From the NCBI GenBank assembly GCA_947479475.1, contig CANJZW010000056.1, positions 1-32,834 of the forward strand: a stretch of DNA of 32,834 nucleotides, in the 5' to 3' direction. Below, one piece after another: positions 24,292 to 32,160 of this stretch (the first letter of the stretch is position 1; each line of letters begins with the position of its first letter). Below the pieces are notes generated by a model that searched no databases, was not told where the DNA came from, and worked only from the letters and a program-made list of their open reading frames with translations. The DNA is from Chthoniobacteraceae bacterium. Its GTDB lineage: Bacteria; Verrucomicrobiota; Verrucomicrobiia; Chthoniobacterales; Chthoniobacteraceae. A program made the translations under genes and the position numbers.

Positions 24292-25071
24292 ATGCCACGA
24301 TTTCCCCTTCTGCTTGCGGTCCTTTTACTGGCTTTCATCAGCCCTGCTTTTTGCAGGGACAAGGCGGTTTTAGTGGTGGGAATGGAACTAGCCTATCCGC
24401 CTTTTGAAATGGCCGGCAAGGAGGGCCAACCCGAGGGGGTCAGCCCGGACATCGCGCGCGCGCTTGGAGAGTTCCTGCACCGCAAGACCGAAATTTTAAA
24501 CCTGCCCTTCGACGGCCTCATTCCCTCGCTTAAGACTGGAAAAATCGACCTGATTATTTCTTCGATGACCGCCACCGAAGAACGCTCCCGTTCACTAGAT
24601 TTTTCCGAACCTTACCTTTCGACGGGACTTTGTTTGCTTGTGGGAAAAAAATCCACGCTTAATTCCGCCGCCGGTTGCGACCAACCCGGCCGGACAATCG
24701 CCGTCAAGCAGGGTACGACGGGCCACTTATATTCGCGCAATTTCAAGCAGGCCAAGGTGCTGGTCCTCGACCGGGAAACGGCCTGTGTTCTTGAGGTCGT
24801 GCAGGGACGGGCCGATGCGTTTATTTACGACCAGATGTCCGTGCTGAAACACTCCGAACAAAATCCGGATACCACGCGTGCTCTTTTGGAGGCGTTCCAA
24901 ACCGAGCGCTGGGCAGTAGGGATTCGCAAAGGCAATGAGGAGTTGAGAGGGCAGGTAAATGCCTTCCTTAAAGATTTCAAAGGGCGGGGAGGCTTTGAGG
25001 CGCTGGGGGCTCGCTGGCTTGGCCCGCAGAAAGAAGCGTTTCGCGCTGCGGGCATTCCCTTCCTGTTTTGA
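24292..25071 (+). CDS. Amino-acid ABC transporter substrate-binding protein
   Basis: This 259-residue periplasmic binding protein (SBP_bac_3 family, polar amino acid uptake) has a signal peptide, residues 1-20 (LLLAFISPAFC). The family segments are GMELAYPPFEM near 30-40, GVSPDIARALGE, FDGLIPSLKTGKIDLIISSMTATEERSRSLDFSEPY with the Arg that holds the ligand carboxylate, and GTTGHLYSRNF. An ADAFIYD segment follows. The Cys at the end of the signal is not in a clear lipobox. The ligand, possibly an acidic or polar amino acid, is not defined. Its TGA overlaps the TTG start of the permease. It is the first gene of a three-gene importer. Confidence 0.9.
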   Translation: MPRFPLLLAVLLLAFISPAFCRDKAVLVVGMELAYPPFEMAGKEGQPEGVSPDIARALGEFLHRKTEILNLPFDGLIPSLKTGKIDLIISSMTATEERSRSLDFSEPYLSTGLCLLVGKKSTLNSAAGCDQPGRTIAVKQGTTGHLYSRNFKQAKVLVLDRETACVLEVVQGRADAFIYDQMSVLKHSEQNPDTTRALLEAFQTERWAVGIRKGNEELRGQVNAFLKDFKGRGGFEALGARWLGPQKEAFRAAGIPFLF

Positions 25072-25859
25072 GGACGCCGCCCTCTTTCTTTTTTCTGCGC
25101 AATCCCGACTCTGAGCCGGGACCGGGAGTCTATTTCTTCAACCTCGCACTGACAACGGCTGCCGTCTCGCTCCTCGGCGTCTGGCTATTGCGTCAGTCCG
25201 GGCTGCAGTGGGATTGGGAGGCGGTTGCGGCCTACTGGCGATTATTTGCCGCAGGATGGGCCACCACCTTGGGCGTTTCGCTTGCGGCGCTTGCCGTAAG
25301 CACGGTGATTGGATGCGGCGTGGCACTTGCCCAGCGCAGCGTGTTCCTGCCCCTGCGAACCTTGGCGGAAGCTTATGTTGAGCTGGTCCGCGGCACGCCA
25401 CTGCTCGCGCAAATTTACATCCTATTTTACATTGTTGCGGAAGCGGTTCACCTCGAAAACCGCATGGTCGCGGGAATCCTCACGCTTTCTATTTTTAGCG
25501 GAGCGTATCTGGCGGAGGTTTTTCGCGCCGGAATTAACAGCATCGGCCGCTCGCAATTGGAGTCGGCGATGGCGATTGGCCTGACCCGGGCGCAGACGTA
25601 CCGGTTTGTGGTTTTGCCTCAGGCGGTGCGCGTTGTCCTTCCTTCGATGACGGGCCAGTGTGTCTCTCTCATCAAGGATTCCTCCCTTTTGTCCATCATC
25701 GGGTTGAACGAACTCACCCAGAGCGCCCGTAACGTGGCCAGCTATACGTTTAGCAATTTGGAAAGCTATGTACTCCTCGCCATGGGGTATCTGCTCCTCA
25801 CACTTCCAATTTCGTTGTGGACGCGCCGTCTTGAAAAACGGTTTCGCTATGAAACTTAA
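25068..25859 (+). CDS. Amino-acid ABC transporter permease (HisM/GlnP family)
   Basis: This 263-residue inner-membrane permease carries the His/Glu/Gln/Arg/opine family fold. There is an extra N-terminal membrane segment (about residues 25-42) and then the typical core from WATTLGVSLAALAVSTVIG. The cytoplasmic EAA loop reads SAMAIGLTRAQTYRFVVLPQAVRVVLP, which contacts the ATPase. The start is taken as TTG at 25068, overlapping the previous stop in TTGA; no better start precedes the first segment. A single permease suggests a homodimer. It ends 11 bases inside the ATPase gene. Confidence 0.88.
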   Translation: MRTPPSFFFLRNPDSEPGPGVYFFNLALTTAAVSLLGVWLLRQSGLQWDWEAVAAYWRLFAAGWATTLGVSLAALAVSTVIGCGVALAQRSVFLPLRTLAEAYVELVRGTPLLAQIYILFYIVAEAVHLENRMVAGILTLSIFSGAYLAEVFRAGINSIGRSQLESAMAIGLTRAQTYRFVVLPQAVRVVLPSMTGQCVSLIKDSSLLSIIGLNELTQSARNVASYTFSNLESYVLLAMGYLLLTLPISLWTRRLEKRFRYET

Positions 25860-26580
25860 ACTCACGAATCTGGCGCGTAGCTTCGGAGAGCACAAGGCTC
25901 TGGATGGCGTTACGTTCGAAGTGGAAAATTGCGGTGCGCTTGTGTTTATCGGCCCCTCTGGGGGAGGCAAATCGACACTGCTGCGAATTCTGGCGGGTTT
26001 GGAAAAACCGGATTCCGGAGAGGTCCAAATCAACGGAGAACGTCTTGTTTTTGAGGAACAACGACTCCAGCAACACCGTCGCAAAATCGGTGTAGTTTTC
26101 CAGGGGTTCAATTTATTTCCGCACTTGAGCGCTGTAGAAAACATCGAACTTCCCCTAACGGCCGTACACGGGCACTCTCCGGCGCAAGCGCGTGAGGTTT
26201 CGATGGAGCTTCTGCGCCGGTTTCAACTTGCGGCTCATGCCGATAAAAAACCTGCGGCTCTTTCCGGAGGCCAAAAGCAGCGCATTGCCATTGCCAGAGC
26301 GCTGGCGGTGCAGCCCCAGATGCTGCTTTTAGACGAGCCGACTTCCGCACTAGATCCTGCGATGACTGCCGAAGTCTTGGAAACCATCGAACTGCTGAAG
26401 GACCAGGGGCGCGACTTCATTCTGGCAACACACGAGATGGGGTTTGCCAGGAAAGTGGCCGACCAGGTCGCCTTTATCGCCGAGGGGAAGTTAGTCGAAT
26501 TGGGGGCTCCGGGCGCCGTCTTTGGAGAAACAGCGCTGGGAGAAACGCGGCGCTTTTTGGAGAGAGTGCTGCGCTGGTAA
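25849..26580 (+). CDS. Amino-acid ABC transporter ATP-binding protein
   Basis: This 243-residue ABC ATPase powers the importer. It has Walker A GPSGGGKST, Q-loop VFQGFNLFPH, signature LSGGQKQR, Walker B MLLLDEPTSALDP, and the switch His in ATHEMGF. The segment FNLFPHLSAVENIELPL is typical of the polar-amino-acid subfamily (GlnQ/HisP). The ATG at 25849 overlaps the permease end by 11 bases; the frame is open upstream, but that part is the permease region. The tight overlaps across all three genes favour balanced synthesis. A terminator-like hairpin lies at 26707. Confidence 0.93.
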   Translation: MKLKLTNLARSFGEHKALDGVTFEVENCGALVFIGPSGGGKSTLLRILAGLEKPDSGEVQINGERLVFEEQRLQQHRRKIGVVFQGFNLFPHLSAVENIELPLTAVHGHSPAQAREVSMELLRRFQLAAHADKKPAALSGGQKQRIAIARALAVQPQMLLLDEPTSALDPAMTAEVLETIELLKDQGRDFILATHEMGFARKVADQVAFIAEGKLVELGAPGAVFGETALGETRRFLERVLRW

Positions 26581-26752
26581 ATGGTGCTGACAGAAAATGT
26601 GTGGGCAAAAGCCGACTCTAGCCGCGTTCATCCCCGTTTATTCAAGGCTTCCCCGGCAGCCGCTTTTTGTGACGAAGAGGGGCCAGATTGGGTGCCTCCA
26701 CACTGGAAGCGGGGGCCTTGCCTCGCTTTAGTTTTTGACCTAGTCTCCTCTA
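26581..26752 (+). other. Intergenic region, ABC operon to exbB
   Basis: These 172 bases hold a weak GGCT/AGCC hairpin followed by GCTTTTTG near 26647-26667, and a better hairpin at 26707-26736 (listed separately). No coding potential is seen. A promoter for the exbB operon is expected here but I cannot place one. Confidence 0.35.
26707..26736 (+). terminator. Hairpin terminator between the ABC operon and exbB
   Basis: AAGCGGGG at 26707-26714 pairs with CCTCGCTT at 26721-26728 (eight pairs, one G-U) around a six-base loop, and TAGTTTTT follows. It lies only 17 bases before the exbB ATG, so it may end readthrough from the ABC operon or act as an attenuator. Confidence 0.6.
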
Positions 26753-27415
26753 ATGATTGACTACATGCAAAAAGGAGGCCCCTTGATGTGGCTGCTTCTG
26801 TTTTGCAGCATCCTTGCAGGAGCCATTTTTCTCGAACGCGCCCTTTATTTTCACCGCGTCACGCTTCAATTGGGCGAATTTCTGCGCGGCCTTGCGGAGC
26901 TGATTCGACACAAACGCTGGGCCGAAGCGCAAATCGAATGCGCAGGAAATCCCATGCCGGTCACCCGCGTGATGCACTCGGCAGTCCTTCGCCACAACGC
27001 ACCCCGGGCCGAATTAAAGGACATCGTCCAGGAGGCAGGCCAGCTCGAACTCCCGAAATTGGAACGGCATTTGGGAATGCTCGCCGGTCTCGGCGTGGTC
27101 GCTCCGTTGCTTGGCTTACTTGGCACCGTCACTGGGATGATTGAGGTTTTCAGCAACATCAGCGCTCAAAGCGGCCTCACGAGCTCCACCGACATTGCGG
27201 GCGGTATCTACCAGAGCCTTCTGACCACAGCAGCCGGGCTTATCGTCGCGATCCCCTGCGCCCTTGGATACAGTTTTCTTTCGTCCAGGGTCAACGACCT
27301 CATGCACGACATGGAGCGTGCCGGCATTGAGGTGGTCAATCTGATCACCGACCACAGGCACAACCCGACGATTGTCGAATTTGAGTCTGCCGAGGAAACC
27401 TCTCACCGCGGTTAA
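26753..27415 (+). CDS. exbB: MotA/TolQ/ExbB proton-channel family protein
   Basis: This 220-residue inner-membrane protein has three membrane segments: about residues 9-27 (PLMWLLLFCSILAGAIFLERAL), 105-130 and 150-175. The first segment is followed by the typical ERALYFHR helix. The core is GVVAPLLGLLGTVTGMIEVFSNIS and GGIYQSLLTTAAGLIVAIPCALGY, with the conserved Thr residues of the proton path. It forms the pentameric stator that ExbD sits in. It is followed after 14 bases by exbD and then a TonB-like gene, so it is an ExbB rather than a TolQ or MotA by context. Confidence 0.88.
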   Translation: MIDYMQKGGPLMWLLLFCSILAGAIFLERALYFHRVTLQLGEFLRGLAELIRHKRWAEAQIECAGNPMPVTRVMHSAVLRHNAPRAELKDIVQEAGQLELPKLERHLGMLAGLGVVAPLLGLLGTVTGMIEVFSNISAQSGLTSSTDIAGGIYQSLLTTAAGLIVAIPCALGYSFLSSRVNDLMHDMERAGIEVVNLITDHRHNPTIVEFESAEETSHRG

Positions 27416-27429
27416 GCACGCGCCGCCCC

Positions 27430-27837
27430 GTGAAACTCCAGCGCACCGTCCACTTTCGTCCCGAGCTTTTCCACGTTTTACCCGTGGTCAACGTCCTGTT
27501 TTTAGCGCTCCTGCTCTTCGCCGTGAGCTCGCGTTTCACGTTGCAGCCGGGGCTCACGCTGAGCCTGCCCGCCTCCCCCTTCACCCTCGCCCCTCAGCGC
27601 AATCCGCTAGTCATCAGCATCACGGCCGCCCCGTTGCCCACCGTTTATCTGCGCGAGGACAAAGTCACTCCTGAGGAGCTCGATATCCTCCTCCAGGACC
27701 GCCAACTCGTGGGGCGCCCGATCATCTTGCGCGCCGACCGGGAGACTCCGTACGAACGCATCGCGGAGATCAGCAATCTGGCCCTGCGCCGCGGATTTGC
27801 TGTCGCGCTTGCCTTTTCAGCCCCCACAAAGCCCTGA
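27430..27837 (+). CDS. exbD: ExbD/TolR-family protein with Asn in place of the membrane Asp
   Basis: This 135-residue protein starts with GTG at 27430. A short cytoplasmic N-terminus precedes one membrane segment, about residues 16-35. The family consensus there is P-x-[VI]-D-V, with the Asp (Asp25 in Escherichia coli ExbD) needed for proton movement. Here it reads PVVNV, so Asn21 replaces the Asp. The periplasmic part (LVISITAAPLPTVYLRED, LLQDRQLVGRPIILRADRETPYERIAEISNLALRRG) is a normal ExbD/TolR domain. The gene sits between exbB and the TonB-like gene, with 14 and 17 bases between. Either the complex works in an altered way or another residue serves. Confidence 0.85.
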   Translation: MKLQRTVHFRPELFHVLPVVNVLFLALLLFAVSSRFTLQPGLTLSLPASPFTLAPQRNPLVISITAAPLPTVYLREDKVTPEELDILLQDRQLVGRPIILRADRETPYERIAEISNLALRRGFAVALAFSAPTKP

Positions 27838-27854
27838 GGGCCAAAAATAAGCTC

Positions 27855-28580
27855 ATGGCCTCCAAAAGCGCTGAACCGGAGGGCTCCCCCGCCCTCACCT
27901 TCCTCTGGGCACCTCCCGGAGCCTGGTACCGTTCGCGCCTTTTGCGCTTCCTTCTGGTTTCCGTGCTGGGCCACCTGCTGGCTTTTTTGCTCTTTCAAAT
28001 TGTAAATCGGGAAATAGTCACGGCTCCCGAAAGGGAGCGTGAATTGCAAATCCTCAGCAGCGATTTGCCCGAACACCAAGCCCTTCTTCAGGCCGTCGAG
28101 GCCGAAGTGCCCCTTGGCGCCCTTTCCCACCAGTTGCTTTCCGCCGAAGGCCTTTTAAAGGGGACCTACCGCTCGGCGTTTTTGGACTCCCACATTTCCC
28201 CCAAGGAACCGCCCCGGTGGAACCCCGCGCCTCAAAAACTGACACCCCTTTTCCCCCGTCGCAACGCCGTGCTCGGCCCCGAAGCCAACGCCGAGCCGCC
28301 TTATCCAGGCGGTCTGGTGTTGGACCCCGAGCTCGCAAAAAGGCTCGTCGCAACGCCGCAAATCCCCGGCCCGCCCTCAGGAAAGCTGCTGGAAAGCCCT
28401 ACATTCCTTCTCGGCATTGCGGGAACGGGGGAGGTGCAGTTTGTTTTTTTAGACAAGAGCAGCGGAGATTCCGAGGCCGACAGCGAGGCTGAACGGGTAT
28501 TGCGCCAGGCTCGCTTTGAGAGCGAGGCCACCGGCATCGCCTGGGGGCAGGCCACCTTCATTTGGAAGAGCGCCCCATGA
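27855..28580 (+). CDS. TonB-like energy transducer
   Basis: This 241-residue protein has one N-terminal membrane segment (about residues 29-50) that contains SVLGH, with Ser36 and His40 matching the SxxxH motif of TonB (Ser16 and His20 in Escherichia coli). A periplasmic Pro/Glu-rich region follows (about 110-165). The C-terminal part (about 180-241), GIAGTGEVQFVFLDKSSGDSEADSEAERVLRQARFESEATGIAWGQATFIWKSAP, resembles the TonB C-terminal domain: a beta strand with GxVxxVxxxxSSG, a helix with Axx(V/A)LRxxRF, and a final strand. The second gene after exbB, it completes an ExbB-ExbD-TonB operon. No TonB-dependent receptor is in the window. Its stop TGA overlaps the next ATG. Confidence 0.75.
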   Translation: MASKSAEPEGSPALTFLWAPPGAWYRSRLLRFLLVSVLGHLLAFLLFQIVNREIVTAPERERELQILSSDLPEHQALLQAVEAEVPLGALSHQLLSAEGLLKGTYRSAFLDSHISPKEPPRWNPAPQKLTPLFPRRNAVLGPEANAEPPYPGGLVLDPELAKRLVATPQIPGPPSGKLLESPTFLLGIAGTGEVQFVFLDKSSGDSEADSEAERVLRQARFESEATGIAWGQATFIWKSAP

Positions 28581-28795
28581 TCAGGGTCAGCATTACTTCC
28601 ATGGTTTTGGTTCTTGTATGCACAAGCGCGGGGATTGTTGTTCTGCTGTGGCTTCTGAGCGAGTGGCTTCGCTCCCGCCGAGAAGCGCGCCTCCGGAGGC
28701 GCGCCAAAAAATGCCCTCTCTGTTTTTTTGAATTCCTCACTGCCGCCCCGCTTCCCCAAGCCCCTTGCCCGCGCTGCGACGCGCCCACTGAGTAG
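28577..28795 (+). CDS. Small membrane protein with a C-terminal zinc ribbon
   Basis: This 72-residue protein has one membrane segment (about residues 7-30), a strongly basic stretch RSRREARLRRRAKK (33-46) and two CPxC knuckles: CPLC at 46-49 and CPRC at 64-67, giving a zinc-ribbon-like site. The basic stretch suggests that the ribbon faces the cytoplasm. The ATG overlaps the stop of the TonB-like gene in ATGA, so it belongs to the same operon and may be an accessory of the energiser. I do not recognise a family. No Shine-Dalgarno is needed given the overlap. Confidence 0.65.
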   Translation: MIRVSITSMVLVLVCTSAGIVVLLWLLSEWLRSRREARLRRRAKKCPLCFFEFLTAAPLPQAPCPRCDAPTE

Positions 28796-28848
28796 CCCTC
28801 CCTCGGTTTCCTCCGCCAATCTGCGGAACCAAACTTCCCTTTTTTAGA

Positions 28849-30420
28849 ATGAAACAATCTTCCCAAAAACGTGTTAAGGAACACTACCAAACCCTGCGCC
28901 AACTCACCCCTGAAGCCCTCTGGAACCTTGAAGTTCCAACGTTCAACGCAGCCCCGCCCTCCGAACGGATCCAAAACGTGTCTGTGGTGCGGGCCGTGGG
29001 GGTTGTTTTTTCGGAGACGGGTTCCTCCGAGCAGAAAGCCGCAGCCCTCGCCTGGCTCAGGGAGTTAGTCCACGATCCCGAGGAAAAAGTGCGCCGTTAC
29101 GCCATGGCGGCCCTGCCCAAGCTCGGTTCAGGGGAGGAGGAGGAAACTCAGCTCCTTTCCCTCGCGACCAAGGCCTCCGGCCCGAGGGAGACGCAATTTC
29201 TAGCCAAAACTCTCGAACGCATTGGCGGCAGCGAAACCCTCAAGGCAGCCCACGCCTCTCCGCTAGGCCCGCTCGCGGTGGACGCTCAAAAGCTAGAAGC
29301 GAATATCGCCCGGAGGCAGGGTCAGGGAGGCATTTCACTCACCAAGACCCTTGCCCCTTTTAAGGACCTGCGCGTGAACCTCGAGTGCCGCACCGGGCTG
29401 GAGCCCATCCTCTTGGAAGAACTCGCGCAGACCCGCCGGCTCAAGAACCTGCTGCGTGTCGTCCACTCCCAGCGGGGCGGGTTGGAGATGGCAATCGAAC
29501 GCCCCTTTTCCCTCAATGACCTTCACGCTCTGCGCTGTTTTAGCCAGGTCTATTTCGTTCTGGGTGAGCTACCCCCGCTCCCGCGCCAGGGCGCACCGCT
29601 TCCCTCCGAGGCCATCGCCTCCCTCATCAGTTCCGAACTGGCGACACACATTTTCACCAGCCTTTCGGAGGGTCCCATCCGCTACCGGTTGGAATTTCCC
29701 TCCCGCAAAGCGGATGCGACCCTAGTGGAACACATCACCAGCCGCGTGTTTAAACAAAAGCCGTTTCTGTTGAACGATTCGAGAGAATCGCCGTGGGAGG
29801 TTCAAGTCCACGAGTCCTCTCACGGCATTTCAGTGGAACTGCACCCCAAACTCCGCCCCGACCCGCGTTTTGCCTACAGGCGCGGCGACGTTCCCGCCGC
29901 CTCGCACCCGCCTCTGGCTGCGGCACTCGCGCGAGTCGCGGAACTGGGCACGTTCAAGGACGAACGCATCTGGGATCCGTTTTGCGGTTCGGGACTGGAG
30001 CTGGCGGAATGTATTCTAAGAGGCCACGTCACCGAGATCTTCGGCACCGACCTGAGCCCTGCCGCCGTCACTGTAGCCCAGAACAATCTGGATTCCGTGC
30101 TGACGGGCACCGCCGGAAAACCTGCCATCCATCTGAAGGCCTGCGATTTCCGGGAAGGTCCAAAAACATTGGGCGCCAAGGATCTCACCCTGATGATCAC
30201 CAACCCGCCCCTGGGTAAACGCGTGCCGGTGGCCGACCTGCGGGTGCTTATGGCAGGCATTTTCACTCTCGCGGAACGGGTCCTCCGGCCGGGCGGACGC
30301 CTGGTTTTAGTAAACCCTCTGGAAAGACTCCCCCACGGCGGACGGCTGCGCCTCTCGCTTCGGCAGCGCGTGGACGTTGGGTTTGCGCACCTGCACGTGG
30401 AAAAATACGTTTTGGACTAG
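28849..30420 (+). CDS. HEAT-repeat protein fused to a THUMP/RlmL-like RNA methyltransferase
   Basis: This 523-residue protein has an N-terminal HEAT-type helical region (about 40-155), including AAALAWLRELVHDPEEKVRRYAMAALPKLG. The middle (about 165-350) resembles the N-terminal domains of the Trm14/RlmL group, including CRTGLEPILLEELAQT. The C-terminal Rossmann domain has the SAM motif DPFCGSGLELAE at 376-387 and motif IV as NPPLG at 452-456, where the m2G family usually has NPPYG. It is probably an N2-guanosine-type RNA methyltransferase, with the HEAT domain as an unusual recognition module. It follows the zinc-ribbon gene after 53 bases and may be in the same transcript. The target RNA is unknown. 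Confidence 0.78.
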   Translation: MKQSSQKRVKEHYQTLRQLTPEALWNLEVPTFNAAPPSERIQNVSVVRAVGVVFSETGSSEQKAAALAWLRELVHDPEEKVRRYAMAALPKLGSGEEEETQLLSLATKASGPRETQFLAKTLERIGGSETLKAAHASPLGPLAVDAQKLEANIARRQGQGGISLTKTLAPFKDLRVNLECRTGLEPILLEELAQTRRLKNLLRVVHSQRGGLEMAIERPFSLNDLHALRCFSQVYFVLGELPPLPRQGAPLPSEAIASLISSELATHIFTSLSEGPIRYRLEFPSRKADATLVEHITSRVFKQKPFLLNDSRESPWEVQVHESSHGISVELHPKLRPDPRFAYRRGDVPAASHPPLAAALARVAELGTFKDERIWDPFCGSGLELAECILRGHVTEIFGTDLSPAAVTVAQNNLDSVLTGTAGKPAIHLKACDFREGPKTLGAKDLTLMITNPPLGKRVPVADLRVLMAGIFTLAERVLRPGGRLVLVNPLERLPHGGRLRLSLRQRVDVGFAHLHVEKYVLD

Positions 30421-30564
30421 CGGAATGCCAAGAATCGCTGTGAAACCTTGGAAAAACAGGCCCAGATGAACGATTTAAATCGATTGCATCGTTGCTAGCC
30501 GCCCAAACCGCCGGATTGCAACAGCCGACCCTCGACAACCGATCACACTGACATCACTCCCTCC
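30421..30564. other. Intergenic region upstream of the sulfatase, with palindrome
   Basis: A perfect 12-base palindrome CGATTTAAATCG lies at 30471-30482, near a second related half CGATTGCATCG. It may be an operator for the sulfatase gene. No consensus promoter is assigned, and the bases before the ATG at 30565 (CACTCCCTCC) contain no Shine-Dalgarno. Confidence 0.35.
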
Positions 30565-32160
30565 ATGAAACTCAGCTCAACCCTCCTAACGCTCTGTCTC
30601 CTGCTCTTCACTCCGCGGCTTGCAACAGCTCAAGCTGCAATCGCTCGGCCGAACATCCTCATCGCCATCGCCGACGACTGGTCTTTTGGACACGCCGGCG
30701 CCTACGACTGCACTTGGGTCAAAACCCCCGCCTTTGACCGGGTGGCGCGGGAGGGCGTTCTCTTCAATCGGTTTTACACCCCGAGCGCCAAGTGTTCCCC
30801 GTCCCGCTCGGCGATCCTCACCGGGCGCAACCCCTGGCAACTGGGGCCGGCGGCGAACCATTGGCCCACGTTCCCCCCGGAATTCCGAAGCTACCCGGAA
30901 ACACTTGGAGCCCAGGGCTATTTTGTCGGCATGACGATGAAAGGCTGGGGGCCCGGGGACGCCAAGGACATCCAGGGAAATCCACGGCAGATGACCGGCA
31001 TTCCCTTCAACAAAAGGAGCGCAACCCCGCCCACCGCGGAAATCTCAAAAAACGACTACGCCTCCAACTTCACCGACTTTCTGAGCGCCAATACCGATTC
31101 CAAGCCGTGGTGTTTCTGGTACGGGGGCGTCGAACCGCACCGCGCGTACGAGTACGGCTCCGGCATCGCCAAAGGTGGTAAAAAACTCACCGACATTCCC
31201 CGCGTCCCAGCCTACTGGCCGGACACCGAAACCGTCCGCAACGACATGCTCGACTACGCCTTTGAGGTGGAACACTTCGACCGCCATCTGGAACGGATGC
31301 TGCAGGAACTCGAAAGCCGGGGCCAACTGGAGAACACGATTGTCATCGTCATGGCCGACAACGGGATGCCATTCCCTCGCGGCAAAGGACAGAACTACGA
31401 AATCGCCAACCACCTCCCGCTGGCCATCCGCTGGCCGGCGGGCATTCCAGCGCCTGGGCGCATCGTGGACGACTACGTCAGCGTGATCGATCTCGCCCCC
31501 ACCCTTCTCGAAATTGCCGGGGTTGCCTGGAAAGACTCAGGCATGGCACCCGCCACCGGCCGCAGCCTTCTCCCGCTCCTGCGCTCGGACCGCTCCGGAA
31601 TTGTGGATGCCAGCCGGGACCACGTCATCCTGGGCAGGGAACGCAACGACGTGGGACGCCCCAATGACGAGGGCTACCCCGTCCGAAGCATTGTTAAAAA
31701 CGGGCTTCTATTTTCGCGAAACTTCGAACCCAGCCGCTGGCCCACCTGCAACCCGGAGACCGGTTATCTGGACTGCGACTCGAGCCCGACCAAAAGCGAA
31801 ATCCTGCAGGCGCACCGCAAAAATGCAGCCGACCCTTTCTGGGCGCTGGCGTTTGGCAAACGCGGGGAGGAAGAACTCTACGACCTAAACAGCGACCCCG
31901 ATTGTGTTCTGAATCTGGCATCATCTGCGGAATTGATGCCCCTGAAGGCTACCCTCAACGCCCAATTGGAGGCCGATCTGCGGGCCCAGGAGGACCCTCG
32001 GATTTTGGGCCGGGGCGCCGAGTTTGACGCCTATCCCTATGCCAACGACATCCAGCGCGGCTTCTATACCCGCTTTCGTTCGGGTGGACCGCTCCTCAAG
32101 TCCTTCAACAAGGACGACTTTGAGCCCGGAAGCAAGGAAGTCCCGGTGCGCAAAGAATAA
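30565..32160 (+). CDS. Exported sulfatase (heparan N-sulfatase-like)
   Basis: This 531-residue sulfatase has a signal peptide (about residues 1-23, ending ATAQA). The metal-binding start is [21 protein letters not shown], with Asp37/Asp38. The active-site motif [12 protein letters not shown] has Cys77 in the CxPSR form that is oxidised to formylglycine by a maturase not seen here. Later elements are [27 protein letters not shown] and [15 protein letters not shown]. The short form and the DNG-PFPRGK segment resemble N-sulfoglucosamine sulfohydrolase-like proteins; the true substrate, a sulfated polysaccharide, is unknown. It fits the polysaccharide-degrading style of Verrucomicrobiota. A weak GGGCA/TGCCC hairpin follows at 32164-32177. 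Confidence 0.92.
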   Translation: MKLSSTLLTLCLLLFTPRLATAQAAIARPNILIAIADDWSFGHAGAYDCTWVKTPAFDRVAREGVLFNRFYTPSAKCSPSRSAILTGRNPWQLGPAANHWPTFPPEFRSYPETLGAQGYFVGMTMKGWGPGDAKDIQGNPRQMTGIPFNKRSATPPTAEISKNDYASNFTDFLSANTDSKPWCFWYGGVEPHRAYEYGSGIAKGGKKLTDIPRVPAYWPDTETVRNDMLDYAFEVEHFDRHLERMLQELESRGQLENTIVIVMADNGMPFPRGKGQNYEIANHLPLAIRWPAGIPAPGRIVDDYVSVIDLAPTLLEIAGVAWKDSGMAPATGRSLLPLLRSDRSGIVDASRDHVILGRERNDVGRPNDEGYPVRSIVKNGLLFSRNFEPSRWPTCNPETGYLDCDSSPTKSEILQAHRKNAADPFWALAFGKRGEEELYDLNSDPDCVLNLASSAELMPLKATLNAQLEADLRAQEDPRILGRGAEFDAYPYANDIQRGFYTRFRSGGPLLKSFNKDDFEPGSKEVPVRKE

